A stretch of DNA of 64,000 nucleotides from contig AP026153.1 of the NCBI GenBank assembly GCA_030295235.1, positions 124,001-188,000 on the forward strand, given 5' to 3'. The notes beneath the pieces were generated by a model. The model did no database searches. It saw only the letters and a program-made list of their open reading frames with translations, and was not told where the DNA came from. The DNA is from Fistulifera solaris. Lineage: Eukaryota > Bacillariophyta > Bacillariophyceae > Naviculales > Stauroneidaceae. Below, one piece after another: positions 1 to 10,045 of the stretch; the stretch's first letter is position 1; every line of letters begins with the position of its first letter. The translations under genes were made by a program, and so were the position numbers.

Positions 1-69
1 GAAGAGGAAGACTGGCTAGGTAGTGCCCTAGACACCATCAAATGGATGAGATCATTACGTCCTGAATGA
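1..69 (+). CDS. 3' end of an unidentified protein-coding gene
   Basis: Frame 1 is open from the first base and ends at TGA 67-69. It encodes the last 22 residues of a protein, beginning with an acidic EEEDW stretch and ending in RSLRPE. The composition looks like ordinary coding sequence, but the piece is too short to assign a family. The gene continues to the left of the window. It could be chance, since a 22-codon open frame is not rare, but the position next to a long non-coding gap fits a real gene end. Confidence 0.4.
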   Translation, partial: EEEDWLGSALDTIKWMRSLRPE

Positions 70-464
70 AGAATCGACGTTAGTCTGCTGCGGGGCTTGA
101 AAACCTTGTTCATTACTTCAACGCCGTCGCACCTAGAAAGGTTTGCATCCCTTTTGTTCTTACACAAAATCATAACTGACGTCAAGGATAGTCTATTTTA
201 TATAATAAGTTTGCTGACAAACTATAAGGACAAAAGAGCCATCGTCAAAACTTCCTTCCGATTGATCAGAACTTGCGGGAAGGGTACACTCTGTACCACA
301 CTGCTTTATATCGAGAATACGAACAGTTTTCTTGTCGTCTTCTTTGGATCTGACCCTCATTCATTTTGCTCTTCCGCCCATTTCTTTTATCTTTGAAGGA
401 AGCGCACACGCAATAACACCTATCCACGTTACTTGGTTATTTGCGGACTGAAATTACAAATATA
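70..464. other. Intergenic region upstream of the purine permease
   Basis: No supported gene. The 99-codon open frame at 97-396 has no recognisable domain. It would have to be the 3'UTR of the gene to the left plus the promoter and 5'UTR of the permease. A perfect 8-bp CRE palindrome (TGACGTCA, 177-184) lies about 280 bp upstream of the permease ATG, but a single 8-mer is weak evidence for control. Confidence 0.5.
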
Positions 465-2387
465 ATGGGAGCCTTTATCGATTCGATCGACGAAGCGGTC
501 AACGAATCACCCATTGGGCGATTCTTTGATCTCAAAGAACGAGGCAGCAAGTTATCGATCGAGTTTCGTGGAGCATTGGCCACTTTCATGAGCATGGCCT
601 ACATTCTTGCCGTCAATCCGCGCATTATTTCCGATAGTGGCGGCCCCTGTCCCTTTCCGGAAAGTGGTAACTTGTTTGAACCTGAATATTCCGCGTGCAT
701 TGAGGGCGTCAAAAGGAATTGATTACATCTACAGCTCTCGCTAGTATGTTCGGGTGCTTCGCCATGGGACTCGGTGCAAACTTGCCAGTGGCTTTAGCAC
801 CGGGTATGGGTATGAATGGTATGTACATTTTTGATTCCTCTTTTCCATCGGCATTTCTATACTCACTGGTAATCGCGATGTATCTTTCAGCTTACTTCAC
901 GTATAGGTGAGAAGAATTTGCGTGTTCATGTCGTTATAGCTCGCTTTCACTGACAAAGCTGCTTCATTTTCATAATTACAGTGTGGTTGGATTCCGCGGA
1001 ACAGGCAACATTTCGTATGAATCCGCGTGCACCGCTGTCTTGATTGAAGGCTTTATCTTCCTTTTCCTTGCAGTGACTGGTATTCGTTACTGGATCATCA
1101 AATTCATTCCTGAACCGGTTCGTTTGGCTACGCCGGCGGCCATCGGGGCGTTTCTGGCGCATTTGGGATTGCAGACAGCGGAAGGCATCGGATTGGTGGT
1201 CTCGGACATAGCGACGGCTGTGACTTTAGGAGCGTGTCCCCTTTCGAAACGGACCCCGATTGTGGCGCTCACACCGGATTGTGCCGCCAATACCAACTTT
1301 TGTGTGACGAGCGATGCTTACACTTGTGACGACGAAGGAGGGGTCATGACATCAGCCATGACATGGCTTGGGCTTCTGGGTATGGCCATTATGCTCATCT
1401 TGCTTGCATACAGGTAAGAGAAGCAACATGTATCTGAATCTGTCGGACAGTCAAGGTAATAGTCTCACTTTTCGTCACTTCATTCTCTGCAATCACAAGA
1501 TGGCGCTCGGCTTTTATTGTTGGCATCTCGTTTGTCACGTTTATATCGTGGTTCCGTGACACTGCTGTTACATATTTCCCGAATGACGACATCGGCGACG
1601 CACGCTTCGAGTATTTCAAACAGGTTGTCTCGATAGAGCCCTTGGATAAAGTCTTAGCACCCTTCACCAACGAACTGAGCGACGCCGGCGTGGCTCTATT
1701 CACGTTTCTTTACGTTGACTTTCTTGATACCAGTGTAAGGCTTATGTTTGTTTCAATTCGATCTGTATACAAACACTCATCGTGGTTTATTTTTCAGGGA
1801 ACTCTCTTAGGAATTGTGTCAGCAATGGGCTACGTAAACGAGGAAGGAGATTTTCCCAAATCGTATTTTGCTTACAGCGCCGATGCTCTTGCCACCATTT
1901 TTGGCAGTATTTTCGGCCTTAGCCCTGTAACATCGTACATTGAAAGTGGAAGTGGTGTGGAAGCTGGCAGTCGTACAGGTTTGACTGCTGTATTTTGTGG
2001 CTTTTTCTTCTTTCTGAGTCTATTCTTTGCGCCGATCATTGCCAGCATTCCCGCCTGGGCCATCGGAGGTGCCTTGATCATTGTAGGCTCCTTAGTGGCA
2101 CGCAGTTTGGCCAAGGTCAAATGGTATGATTAACTGACGCAGCGACGGCTTTCATCACGGTGATGGTGATGCCCTTGACGTACTCTATTGCGTACGGACT
2201 TATTGCCGGCATCGGAACTTATGTCGTCTTGCACGGAACCTTTCATTTTCTTGCTCTATTCGGTATTGAGAAGCCTGTCTTCGAGGACCCCGAGCTTGCG
2301 CAACAAGAGAAAGTGATCGATCAGACGAACTCGACCAGGAAAGACGAGAAAAGCGACGAGGACGATGATGATGATGAACATGCATGA
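465..2387 (+). CDS. AzgA-type purine (adenine/guanine/hypoxanthine) permease
   Basis: Membrane carrier of the NCS2/AzgA family, which imports purine bases with protons. Exons as I read them: 465-818, 891-906, 982-1413, 1500-1734 and 1798-2387, all with GT-AG borders. Family landmarks occur in order: FFDLKERGS and [12 protein letters not shown] near the N-terminus, [12 protein letters not shown], then after the 16-nt exon [20 protein letters not shown], and PLTYSIAYG near the C-terminus. The tail is acidic (run of D residues). Two frame breaks, near 718 and near 2130, each look like one lost T. Adding both bases gives 1,629 nt, exactly 543 codons. The start at 465 is the first ATG in frame and sits just before the conserved N-terminal motif. 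I take the breaks as sequence errors rather than gene decay because all splice sites and motifs are intact. Confidence 0.85.
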
Positions 2388-2827
2388 GATACATGTACTA
2401 CGTATTTGGTAGCGAAGATTAAGTTCATTGTTTTTATTTTGTATATATTTCAGACGTTTGTGCATAATGACTGGTGATTTGATGAAAGATGAATGACGAA
2501 GCAAAAGTGAGGATGCGGGGGACCAAAGAGCCAAGAAGGCACTTTCAATACTGTATTTCAACGTCAGTTGATTGGAAAATTGCTTGTTATCCGTTGAAAT
2601 TTCCGTATAAGGTCCTATGTACTACTAAGCCGTCTGGCGCGCCAATGTGGTTTCTGGTTTCATAAAACGATATTCATTCATTTCATGACTTTTTGAGATT
2701 TCCTATCACAACGTCAACGTCTTTTCAAAAACGATGCACACTGCTGTTTTGATCCGTAAGCCATTTTCAACAAGATAGACGAACGTAGAAGAAAGAGAAT
2801 CTAAGACGAGAGAAGGCAGCATGCAGA
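2388..2827. other. Intergenic region
   Basis: No supported gene. It holds the 3'UTR of the permease and the 5' flank of the next gene, both on the + strand. The open frames on the minus strand here are antisense to the permease tail and have no domain signature. Confidence 0.5.
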
Positions 2828-4519
2828 ATGAACCAACTGCGAGACGAGGAGACAGTAAGTCTCACCGCCAATCAAAAGCCATCATCGCCCTACGTTCGAG
2901 GGCGACGCCGTGCCTCTTTAGCACTGATTGCTTCGCTTCTTGGCTTTTCTGCCATCGTTTTTCGTACCTCTACAAGACTGGATCCGCGGGTTGACTCGGT
3001 TGTGTCAAGAAATAAGAAATCAAACTCTGACCATGAGGATTCGTTCTGTTACATAGCTGGCAAGGCACCACTTGATCGAGCGCTTGATATACTCGAGCTC
3101 AGGCGACGCGCTGAAGTAGGTCTCAATCAATCGAATCCGCAACAAGCCGTTACTTCGTTGAATCGAACAGCTGCAGCATTCCCACAGTCACCGGCGAAGT
3201 TCATGGAAAAGTTGTCGAGAGACCACAATAATTGGTTCTTTGGGGTGACATTTGATTTTTCAGCAATCGATACTGCCGGACACCCGATGACTGTAGGAGG
3301 GGATGAGTTTGTATTAACTCTTCAGGGCTGGTCGTTGGAGTATTCATTCAAAACATCCGTGTATGCGACGGATCTTCATAATGGAACGTATAAATTTACA
3401 GCCACTTTACCGAGACATCGTATTGAGCACATGAATGTCACGCTGATGCATTATTATACGGCTTACGAGGGATTTGGCTACTACGGTATTCAAGGCAGTA
3501 AATATAGAGGCATATCAGTTGATTTAGATCACGGTCCTCTCATGGTTGAATTGCCGAAAAACGTTCTTGACTATCTGGATAACGTCCAGGATACGACAAG
3601 TCTACAATCTGCGTTAGAAGCTCGTCCTCCTTGCCAGTCGACACAAGAAGGTGTTGACCAGCTCATGGCCGGCATCTGGATTGAGCAAGGATTGCCTGTT
3701 TATAATGATTTGTCGCTCGAAGCTAAGTGGGAACCCTTTTGCTGTCGACCTCCGAAGGTCAGAAAGTCGGACGAAATACAATTTTTCCGGATTGGATCGT
3801 CTACAATGCCTTTGCCGTCCGTGCACGTGGGTGATGCATACGATCTCCAGCGTCCGTTTCATGAGCGATGGGTTGATGCTTTGTTGAATACTCTTCCGCG
3901 CTCCACAGTCAATGATACAGTTTTATTTTCGGCTGGTCTTCATCAACTTCTATACGGGTATAATCCAGAGACAGCGGCCGTGCTCGTAAAACGTATGATA
4001 TGTCAGATTGCTGCCGTTTTTCCGGGTAAAATTATTTATGTTGGACCGTGCCCTATCCAGCAACAGCTTTTTCGCAAGATTGACATGACGGATCAGCACG
4101 TGCTTCTTTTAAATGCAATGCTTCGAAAAGAAGTAGTAAATGATCTTGGCGGTCAATTACACTCGTTTTGTCACGGTGTCGACTTGGCTCTTATGGTTTC
4201 CTACCCAGACACTGAAAGCGGTGCTCTTTTGAATCCAGAGAAGACACGAGATGCAGTAGAGAGGCAGCGGAAACGTGTACCCGAGACGGAATCGGAACTT
4301 GCATTGATTAACAAACTTCGCTTATCACAGACAGATAATTCCAACCGCACTCTTTACTTCGCTGAGATTAACGATTTTTTGCGTCCTAGACCCGAAACCT
4401 ACCGCGAAAACGACAAAGTCCACGATATTCGCCAATTCGACAAGGGCATGCTATTCTTTGGTGCTCATTCGACGGTAATAGAACACTTGATGATTCTGAG
4501 GAATCTAGGCGATTTTTAG
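2828..4519 (+). CDS. NXPE-like type II membrane protein (filamin-type Ig domain plus possible PC-esterase domain)
   Basis: Single-exon gene of 563 residues. A short cytosolic N-terminus with a basic stretch (RGRRRAS) precedes one hydrophobic anchor at about residues 32-47, so a type II secretory-pathway protein is likely. Residues about 135-220 have the pattern of a filamin/NXPE immunoglobulin-like repeat: GGDEFVLTLQG, a following D-x-HNGTY, then alternating hydrophobic strands. The C-terminal half has FFRIGSST, then DTVLFSAGLHQ and IIYVGPCP, which resembles an SGNH/PC-esterase layout, but I cannot confirm the catalytic triad. Several N-x-S/T sites are present. Function is unknown. An O-acyl or glycan-modifying Golgi role is an inference from the domain order. 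Confidence 0.6.
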   Translation: MNQLRDEETVSLTANQKPSSPYVRGRRRASLALIASLLGFSAIVFRTSTRLDPRVDSVVSRNKKSNSDHEDSFCYIAGKAPLDRALDILELRRRAEVGLNQSNPQQAVTSLNRTAAAFPQSPAKFMEKLSRDHNNWFFGVTFDFSAIDTAGHPMTVGGDEFVLTLQGWSLEYSFKTSVYATDLHNGTYKFTATLPRHRIEHMNVTLMHYYTAYEGFGYYGIQGSKYRGISVDLDHGPLMVELPKNVLDYLDNVQDTTSLQSALEARPPCQSTQEGVDQLMAGIWIEQGLPVYNDLSLEAKWEPFCCRPPKVRKSDEIQFFRIGSSTMPLPSVHVGDAYDLQRPFHERWVDALLNTLPRSTVNDTVLFSAGLHQLLYGYNPETAAVLVKRMICQIAAVFPGKIIYVGPCPIQQQLFRKIDMTDQHVLLLNAMLRKEVVNDLGGQLHSFCHGVDLALMVSYPDTESGALLNPEKTRDAVERQRKRVPETESELALINKLRLSQTDNSNRTLYFAEINDFLRPRPETYRENDKVHDIRQFDKGMLFFGAHSTVIEHLMILRNLGDF

Positions 4520-4883
4520 AAACCAAGAGCCTGTAACGCTCTGTTGTTGTGTTCGCCTATTGGTAAGAAAGACTAGTTTGGATGACTGGAATACTAGCCT
4601 GGGTGAGAAGAGAAAAAATAATTACTCGGAGGATCCGCCAACGATGAGTTATCCCGTAGCCATAGTACCTCTAGTGACCAGAACTTGTAGTGTCTGGCCG
4701 TCGTAAACATCTTTTACCACGATCCGCACGCAGTCAGAGCCAGAGGAGACGATGATGATAATATTATCATCATCGTCTCCTCTGGCTCTGCAATATTTCG
4801 CTATCAGTATCATATTAGTCTTAACACTTCATTGCCTCCCAATTCAACTCGTTTCACCATCATTTGCCTGCAATCTTTCAACA
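4520..4883. other. Intergenic region containing a perfect palindrome
   Basis: No gene. It carries the 3'UTR of the preceding gene and the promoter or 5'UTR of the next. The striking content is the 56-bp perfect inverted repeat at 4735-4790, listed separately. Confidence 0.6.
4735..4790. repeat. 56-bp perfect palindrome, no spacer
   Basis: The 28 bases at 4735-4762 are the exact reverse complement of 4763-4790, and the match stops at the flanking bases. The centre is AATATT, flanked by ATG/CAT triplet runs. It could form a cruciform in DNA or a strong hairpin in RNA. It begins about 215 bp after the stop of the upstream gene and ends about 94 bp before the ATG of the downstream gene. Confidence 0.95.
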
Positions 4884-5354
4884 ATGAGTTCATTAAAGAA
4901 GCTTCCTCCGGAAGTCGTGCGCGAGCTATTGCGGCACGTGAATAAGGCGCCGAAAAAAGGCCCGCCTCAGCCACAACAAACGTCTTCCACGATGAAATGG
5001 GTCCTTGGAGGTTGTCTTACTTTGACAGCAGCTGCGGGCTCATTTCCACTCGTAGCACATTGGTGGATAGGAAATTTGAACGAAAAAGATGAAGCACTGA
5101 CGGCGCCTCAAGTGCGAAGGGGAGCATTTATGAATTCGGGCTCCAAAGATGTCGGCAAGGACCCGAACTGGGATTTTCGAACAGGACAGTATAAGAAAGA
5201 TGCAGGATATTATGCAATTTACCAAGAGGATGAGGAACAAAAGAAGAAGAAAAAGCTTTCTGCTGAGTTTTATGCTGCTTCCAATTTGGATAAACATCAA
5301 GAGGCCATGGAAGCTTTTGCGAAAGGAGAGCGACGAAGAAACCAACTCGGTTGA
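4884..5354 (+). CDS. Small single-pass membrane protein, unknown function
   Basis: I place the start at 4884, giving 156 residues. The frame is open further upstream to ATG 4752, but that ATG lies inside the palindrome, and the extra 44 residues are a low-quality hydrophobic stretch. The N-terminus is basic (SSLKKLPPE, then KAPKKGPP). One hydrophobic segment follows at about residues 38-60, then a charged C-terminal domain with GAFMNSGSKDVG and a poly-lysine stretch (QKKKKKLS). This layout resembles small mitochondrial inner-membrane or organelle proteins, but I do not recognise the family. An N-terminal signal peptide would result from the longer start, so the choice of start decides the predicted location. 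Confidence 0.6.
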   Translation: MSSLKKLPPEVVRELLRHVNKAPKKGPPQPQQTSSTMKWVLGGCLTLTAAAGSFPLVAHWWIGNLNEKDEALTAPQVRRGAFMNSGSKDVGKDPNWDFRTGQYKKDAGYYAIYQEDEEQKKKKKLSAEFYAASNLDKHQEAMEAFAKGERRRNQLG

Positions 5355-5804
5355 TTGGTTGCGTTGCTGCTTATTCAAAGCGTCAGCGTAGTCTATGCAA
5401 AGCAAGAATATCTCGCAACTAGTTCCATCCGCCACATATCAATATAGGGAGCAAACGAAGCATAGAGTTAAAGAAAGAGAAGACTATAGAGCGGCTACTC
5501 TCTTCCTGGTTTATTTTAGTAACAATTTTTCGTAAAACTATCATTTTTCTTTTCATGACTTCTTTAGTTGGACTAGACGTATCGATTGATAGTTACGCCG
5601 AAGGCCTTTAATCGGCACTGCGAACGTTCTCCACGATGTTCTAAAACTTAGCGTGACTGACTGTGTGACGTGGAGTGGAAAAACCGAACCCTTATTTCGT
5701 TCGAAGGCGAAGCCTCATCTCAAAGTTGACACTTCCGAGATTTCTGTCGGACGCTCTCACATTCACATCTCATTAGTCATTTTCAAATACTTGAATGAAC
5801 CAAC
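5355..5804. other. Intergenic region upstream of NDH2
   Basis: No supported gene. It contains the 3'UTR of the small membrane protein gene and the 5' flank of the NAD(P)H dehydrogenase gene. I see no repeat or recognisable motif. Confidence 0.5.
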
Positions 5805-7755
5805 ATGAACCTCAAACATCTTCTTTTACTACTCTCAGTCTCTTATGTTAGTCCTTTCGTTGTGCTGAATCGAGAACGAAGTCGCACAAGCACCTTTACT
5901 CTCAGGAGTAGCACCAAATTACCTCCTGTCAAAAATGAAACAAAAACTTCTATAGACGACAACTTGCTATCCAGTCCTTCTGGTAAACTTGACTTTCAAG
6001 AACCGAGCTTTCCTCAAAGTTTAGAAACAACGAAAGTCAAATCCGGACGAAAAGAGTTGTGGTTTGATGAAAATTCGGGACGCTTCTACGAAGCTGGAGG
6101 AAACGAGAAAATACCGATTGCAACCTTGTTTGAAAGGACATTAGACACCATCGAAGATGCCGCTATTCATGCTCGACGTATACCCTATGATAAAGGCTGG
6201 ATTGATCCTCCGGAACTGGAACAAATGAGTCGGAAAACAGTCGTGGTTCTCGGAAGCGGATGGGCGTCTCACGCCCTGATGAAAGTAGCAGACACTTACA
6301 AGATTCGTCTCATTGTCGTGTCGCCGACCAATCACTTTGTCTTCACACCAAGTAAGTCTTTCTAGGAATTGTTGCTTAATTCTTCTTTCATAACTCTGAC
6401 GAAAACTTTCTGTGCTCCTTCAGTGTTGGCTTCGGCGTCGGTCGGCACCATCGAATACCGAAGCATGACCGAAGCCGTTCGTGCTTCCAATCCTCTAATG
6501 GATAACTACATCGAAGGCAAAGCTATCGATGTCGATGTAGAAAACAAATTGCTTACGGTCCAATTGAAAGACTTGCTCAAGGATACTCGCAAAGGTGAAG
6601 CGCCGATTCAACAGATTCCCTACGATCATCTGGTAGTGGCAGTGGGGTGTCGCGTTGCGAATACCATCGTTCCCGGTGCGAAAGAATATAGTTATAAGCT
6701 AAAGACCTGCGAAGATGCTCGGAAGCTTCGGTTGGCGGTAGGAGAGTGTTTGGAATACGCCAGTCGACCCAATGTGGCACCGGATAAGTTCCTACCGGAA
6801 GCAATCGCCCTCGCCCGAGAACAAGACCGACGGAAGCGATTGACCTGGGTCATTGTAGGTGGCGGGCCCACGGGGGTCGAGCTCGCTGGAGAGCTTTCGG
6901 ATTTTGTACGGGACATTACGCGTGATCGAGTTGGTCCGTATCACAGACTTCTTGGTGAAATTCAGATCATTTTGGTTCATGGTGGAGACAGACTCGTGCA
7001 GGCGTTCGAAGAGGAACTGAGTACACATGCGTTATCATCACTCGAAAAGCAAGGCGTTCAAGTTCGATTAAATACTCGTGTCAAAGAAGTAGGAGACGGT
7101 TGGATTCGCCTTATCTCTAAGGACTCCGGAGACGAGGAAGAAATCCCGATTAGTCTCTCCGTGTGGGCTGCGGGAATCGCACCGGTTCCTTTCATTGAAA
7201 CGCTGTTATCCAAATTACCACCCGAGGCTAGAGGAGCGAATGGTCGTGTGAGTGTGGATAAGTGGTTGCGCTGTCCAACCTATTCACCCGAGACTTTTGG
7301 AAGTATTCTCGTTGTGGGAGATGCAGCAGCCTTCACTCGTGAACGACGACGAATCTGATCTATTGCCTCAAACCGCTCAAGTTGCTGGTCAGCAGGGAGC
7401 TTACGGGCGCCGAATGCTAGACAGGGGATATGATCTATCAATAACACCTCCGGTAATTCCTTCTCACCACAAGCACGAGGTTCTGGTGGATGCATGGCTC
7501 CGTGCACGTGGTTTGCAGGAAGCAGCCGGCTTTTCATTTCTCAACTTGGGTTTGTTGGCGTACCTTGGCCAAGGACAAGCTCTAAGTCAAGTCCAGTTGG
7601 GTGACGTACCTCTTTTTAGCTACGCAGGTAGCGTTTCCTTTATTTTGTGGAGATCAGTTTATCTTGTCAAACAGGTTGCTACGCGAAATCGAGTCTTAGT
7701 CTTGTTCGATTGGTTCAAATGCAAGATTTTTGGACGAGATATCACCAGGTTTTGA
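5805..7755 (+). CDS. Type II NAD(P)H dehydrogenase (NDH2, alternative dehydrogenase)
   Basis: Non-proton-pumping flavoenzyme that passes electrons from NAD(P)H to quinone. Exons 5805-6351 and 6424-7755, with the intron splitting the Met codon of the conserved FTP-MLAS motif. The first dinucleotide fold is [12 protein letters not shown] and the second is [23 protein letters not shown] and VVGDAA follow, then [12 protein letters not shown] and the typical membrane-binding C-terminus ([11 protein letters not shown], then a basic IFGRDITRF end). The N-terminus has a signal-like hydrophobic stretch ending SYVSPF, then Ser/Thr/Arg-rich sequence, which could be a plastid presequence. Mitochondrial targeting is not excluded. 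One frame break lies at about 7341-7352 in a GAACGACGACG run. Removing one base gives 1,878 nt (625 residues). Confidence 0.85.
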
Positions 7756-8499
7756 TAAATTGCATCAAGTGGCATCATAGTCTCTTGCAATTCTATAGTA
7801 AGACAAACATCATCAAATGGTATCGTGACAAGCAGTAACGAAGCACACACTACGAATGCAAATTTATCATTGAACAGGACCGAAACTTACTAAGCACAAA
7901 ATAATCAATCGTTTCGATTCTTCGTATACTATATTGACTCTTCAAGAGTGTTAACTAAGAAATATATTGATAATCAAACCGAAAGCTTCGCGGTACTCGA
8001 TTCACTGTTGTGTCAAACAAATTCCTTAGCAAGCACTGTCAAAAAAGCAAGTTGTTTTTAGATACCTGACAAAAACTTAATCGTCAACGTCACAGCCGAA
8101 GAACATGAATCATTTGATTAGATAAAATCTTTCCATATTTCATCCCGCAAGCTGCCTGAAAACGAGCACTCTCACACTTTACACTTGAACTATTGAATTT
8201 TGTCAGTCGGGTTTTGCAGACAAGCAAAGATGTACTCAAACGAGGCCGTGTGTGGTAACAATTCATTTTCAGTTTCAATCACCCATAGACCAAAGCGTTG
8301 TCCTCATGAACAAAAAATTGTTGTTTAGCTGTAAACATATGTCGTGCGATGTCAAAATATGACCTTTAAGAACAAGCAATGGGAACCAAAATGCCAATTT
8401 GATGTAAACGTGGCAAGGATAAAAGAGTAGGAAGCGTAGTTTCATTAACGGCATTTTATAAAATCTGGTTTGACTAACAAAATTGAAAACGATGGATTC

Positions 8500-8870
8500 G
8501 GTAAACGATTTGCGGCAAAACAGTGGATAGTTCAGTGCAATGTCAAAAAATATGGTGAACACCCATAAACAAATGTACGCCGGAACGAGAAATGCATGCT
8601 TTTGTGGATTGGATTCTGAGGATAACATCCCTTCGACAAAACATAATAAGTGGATAACCTCAAAGATTATCATTATACTTAACAACTTTACTGATATGAC
8701 GAAGGTCAAGCACGTTGCGCCAAGTGAAAACTAGCATTGGGAACTGGAAAAATAGGTGGAGATGGTTTAGACTTGGACTAAGCACGGTTCGTATCTAAAT
8801 TCAAGTTGGTTATCGATATATCGAGGACGTGAGGGTTTGTGACTACCGTTGCTGTTTCTTGAGTGTTGGC
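8500..8870 (-). pseudogene. Decayed gene copy 1 (unknown membrane-like protein)
   Basis: Read on the minus strand, this segment encodes stretches that align with copy 2 at 9000-9318: a VVT...LDTN stretch, then PSPP, then further downstream IFEVIHLLCF and PQKHAFLVPAYI. Similarity continues at protein level through in-frame stops (for example after LDTNRA), so both copies look like relics of a coding sequence. A 144-codon open frame at 8275-8709 covers part of it but lacks the upstream half. The family is not recognised. Confidence 0.45.
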
Positions 8871-8999
8871 ACAGGCATCGACTTCATCCATGTAGACGGG
8901 TTGGTAATCTTCTCCCGTTGCTTAGAAGCGTCGCGCGATACCGAGAAATCCTACTTTACAACATTCCTTTTAAAGCGGTTTCACTTACCAACATAAAAA

Positions 9000-9318
9000 C
9001 GATTGAATCGTTAAACGAAAAAGAATAAAAATGTACGCCGGAAGAAAAATAGCATGCTTTTGTGGACTGAGTTCTAAGGATCGCATCCTTTCAACGAAAA
9101 CATAATACGTGGATTCCTTCAAAGATAAATATATTGAATGTATAAAAACTAAAACCGACGTGTAGATCCTCTTGTATTTTGCCTATCTTCAAAGTACCAT
9201 GAGGAAATAGATATTGAGGTGGAGATGGGGAGGACCTTGACCTAGCAGGGTTCGTATCTAGGGCCAAGTTGGGTATCGATAACGCGAGAGCAGACGTTGT
9301 CACAACGACTGGAACCAA
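9000..9318 (-). pseudogene. Decayed gene copy 2 (unknown membrane-like protein)
   Basis: Second copy of the element at 8500-8870, offset by about 458 bp. The minus-strand frame 9318-9091 reads LDTNPARSRSSPSPPQ and then IFEGIHVLCFR before a stop. The match to copy 1 resumes in another frame with PQKHA and LPAYI. At nucleotide level, 9031-9128 matches 8573-8670 over about 100 bp with scattered substitutions and indels. Confidence 0.45.
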
Positions 9319-9819
9319 TAACTAGGAAGAAAAGCGTCGCACGTGCATGAGTTTTATTGGTCTTTCAACCAAAGCGAGTTAACCACATCGGTTTTATAAG
9401 ACAAGGCAACGAATCCTGTCAAAATGGTTGCAATTATTGGCTTCTCTATCTTTATCTTTATATTCAGTGGATAATTGATCTCGAGGAGATTTGCCGCTAC
9501 AAGTGAACAAGCTATTATTTGGTCTTCGACGTATAAAATCAATACTTTTTTCGTTTTGCCGCAACAGCCTACCATTATGTCAGCTATGTGCGAAAAAATA
9601 TCCGTATTTCTTTATCCTCAATGTCTTTTAAACTTTGCCTAAAATTAAGCTGCTACGTATTTTTCTAACCTGTTATCTGAAAACTCTAAGCATCCTTTCG
9701 AAAGCCTGGCCGTCAGAATTACTTTGACCTTCATTCAGTGTCCCGAAAAGAATTGTAGATTTTGATAGATTTTCGAAATTTTATATTTTGCCCTATGTTT
9801 GATCCTTAAGTTACGCTAT

Positions 9820-10045
9820 TGCTCTGTTCGGTAAGCCTGTAAAAACCAATGTGGGGAATATGGTTTAGTTCGATGGATATTAGCCCTCTTACCAACTAAA
9901 CCTTAACAAGATCACAGGATGGAAAGTCTATTCCGTTGATAGAGCCACGAAATTTACATAATGGTTCTATGTTCCGCCGATAAGTCATAAGATTGCTGTG
10001 GACGTTGCTTCACTCGATAAGCCTGTGAAAAACAGTTTTAAGTGG
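9820..10045. repeat. Pair of weak direct repeats
   Basis: The segments near 9826-9853 and 10009-10037 share the pattern TCGRTAAGCCTGTRAAAAAC, with further loose similarity upstream (a GATTGCTGT or TATTGCTCT stretch). The pair is about 183 bp apart. It may be another decayed tandem duplication in the same gene-poor stretch. Support is by eye only. Confidence 0.3.

Noticed and set aside
177-184. Perfect CRE palindrome TGACGTCA upstream of the permease
   Set aside because: About one such 8-mer is expected by chance in the window. Link to cAMP or CO2 control cannot be argued from one site.
4752-4883. Longer start (ATG 4752) for the small membrane protein, adding a hydrophobic N-terminus
   Set aside because: The ATG lies inside the perfect palindrome and the added residues look like translated leader. 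The ATG at 4884 has a better context. Not fully excluded.
8275-8709. A 144-codon minus-strand frame as an intact membrane protein gene
   Set aside because: Its best part is a broken copy of sequence seen again at 9000-9318. The hydrophobic character of the rest follows from AT-rich DNA. No start context or domain support.
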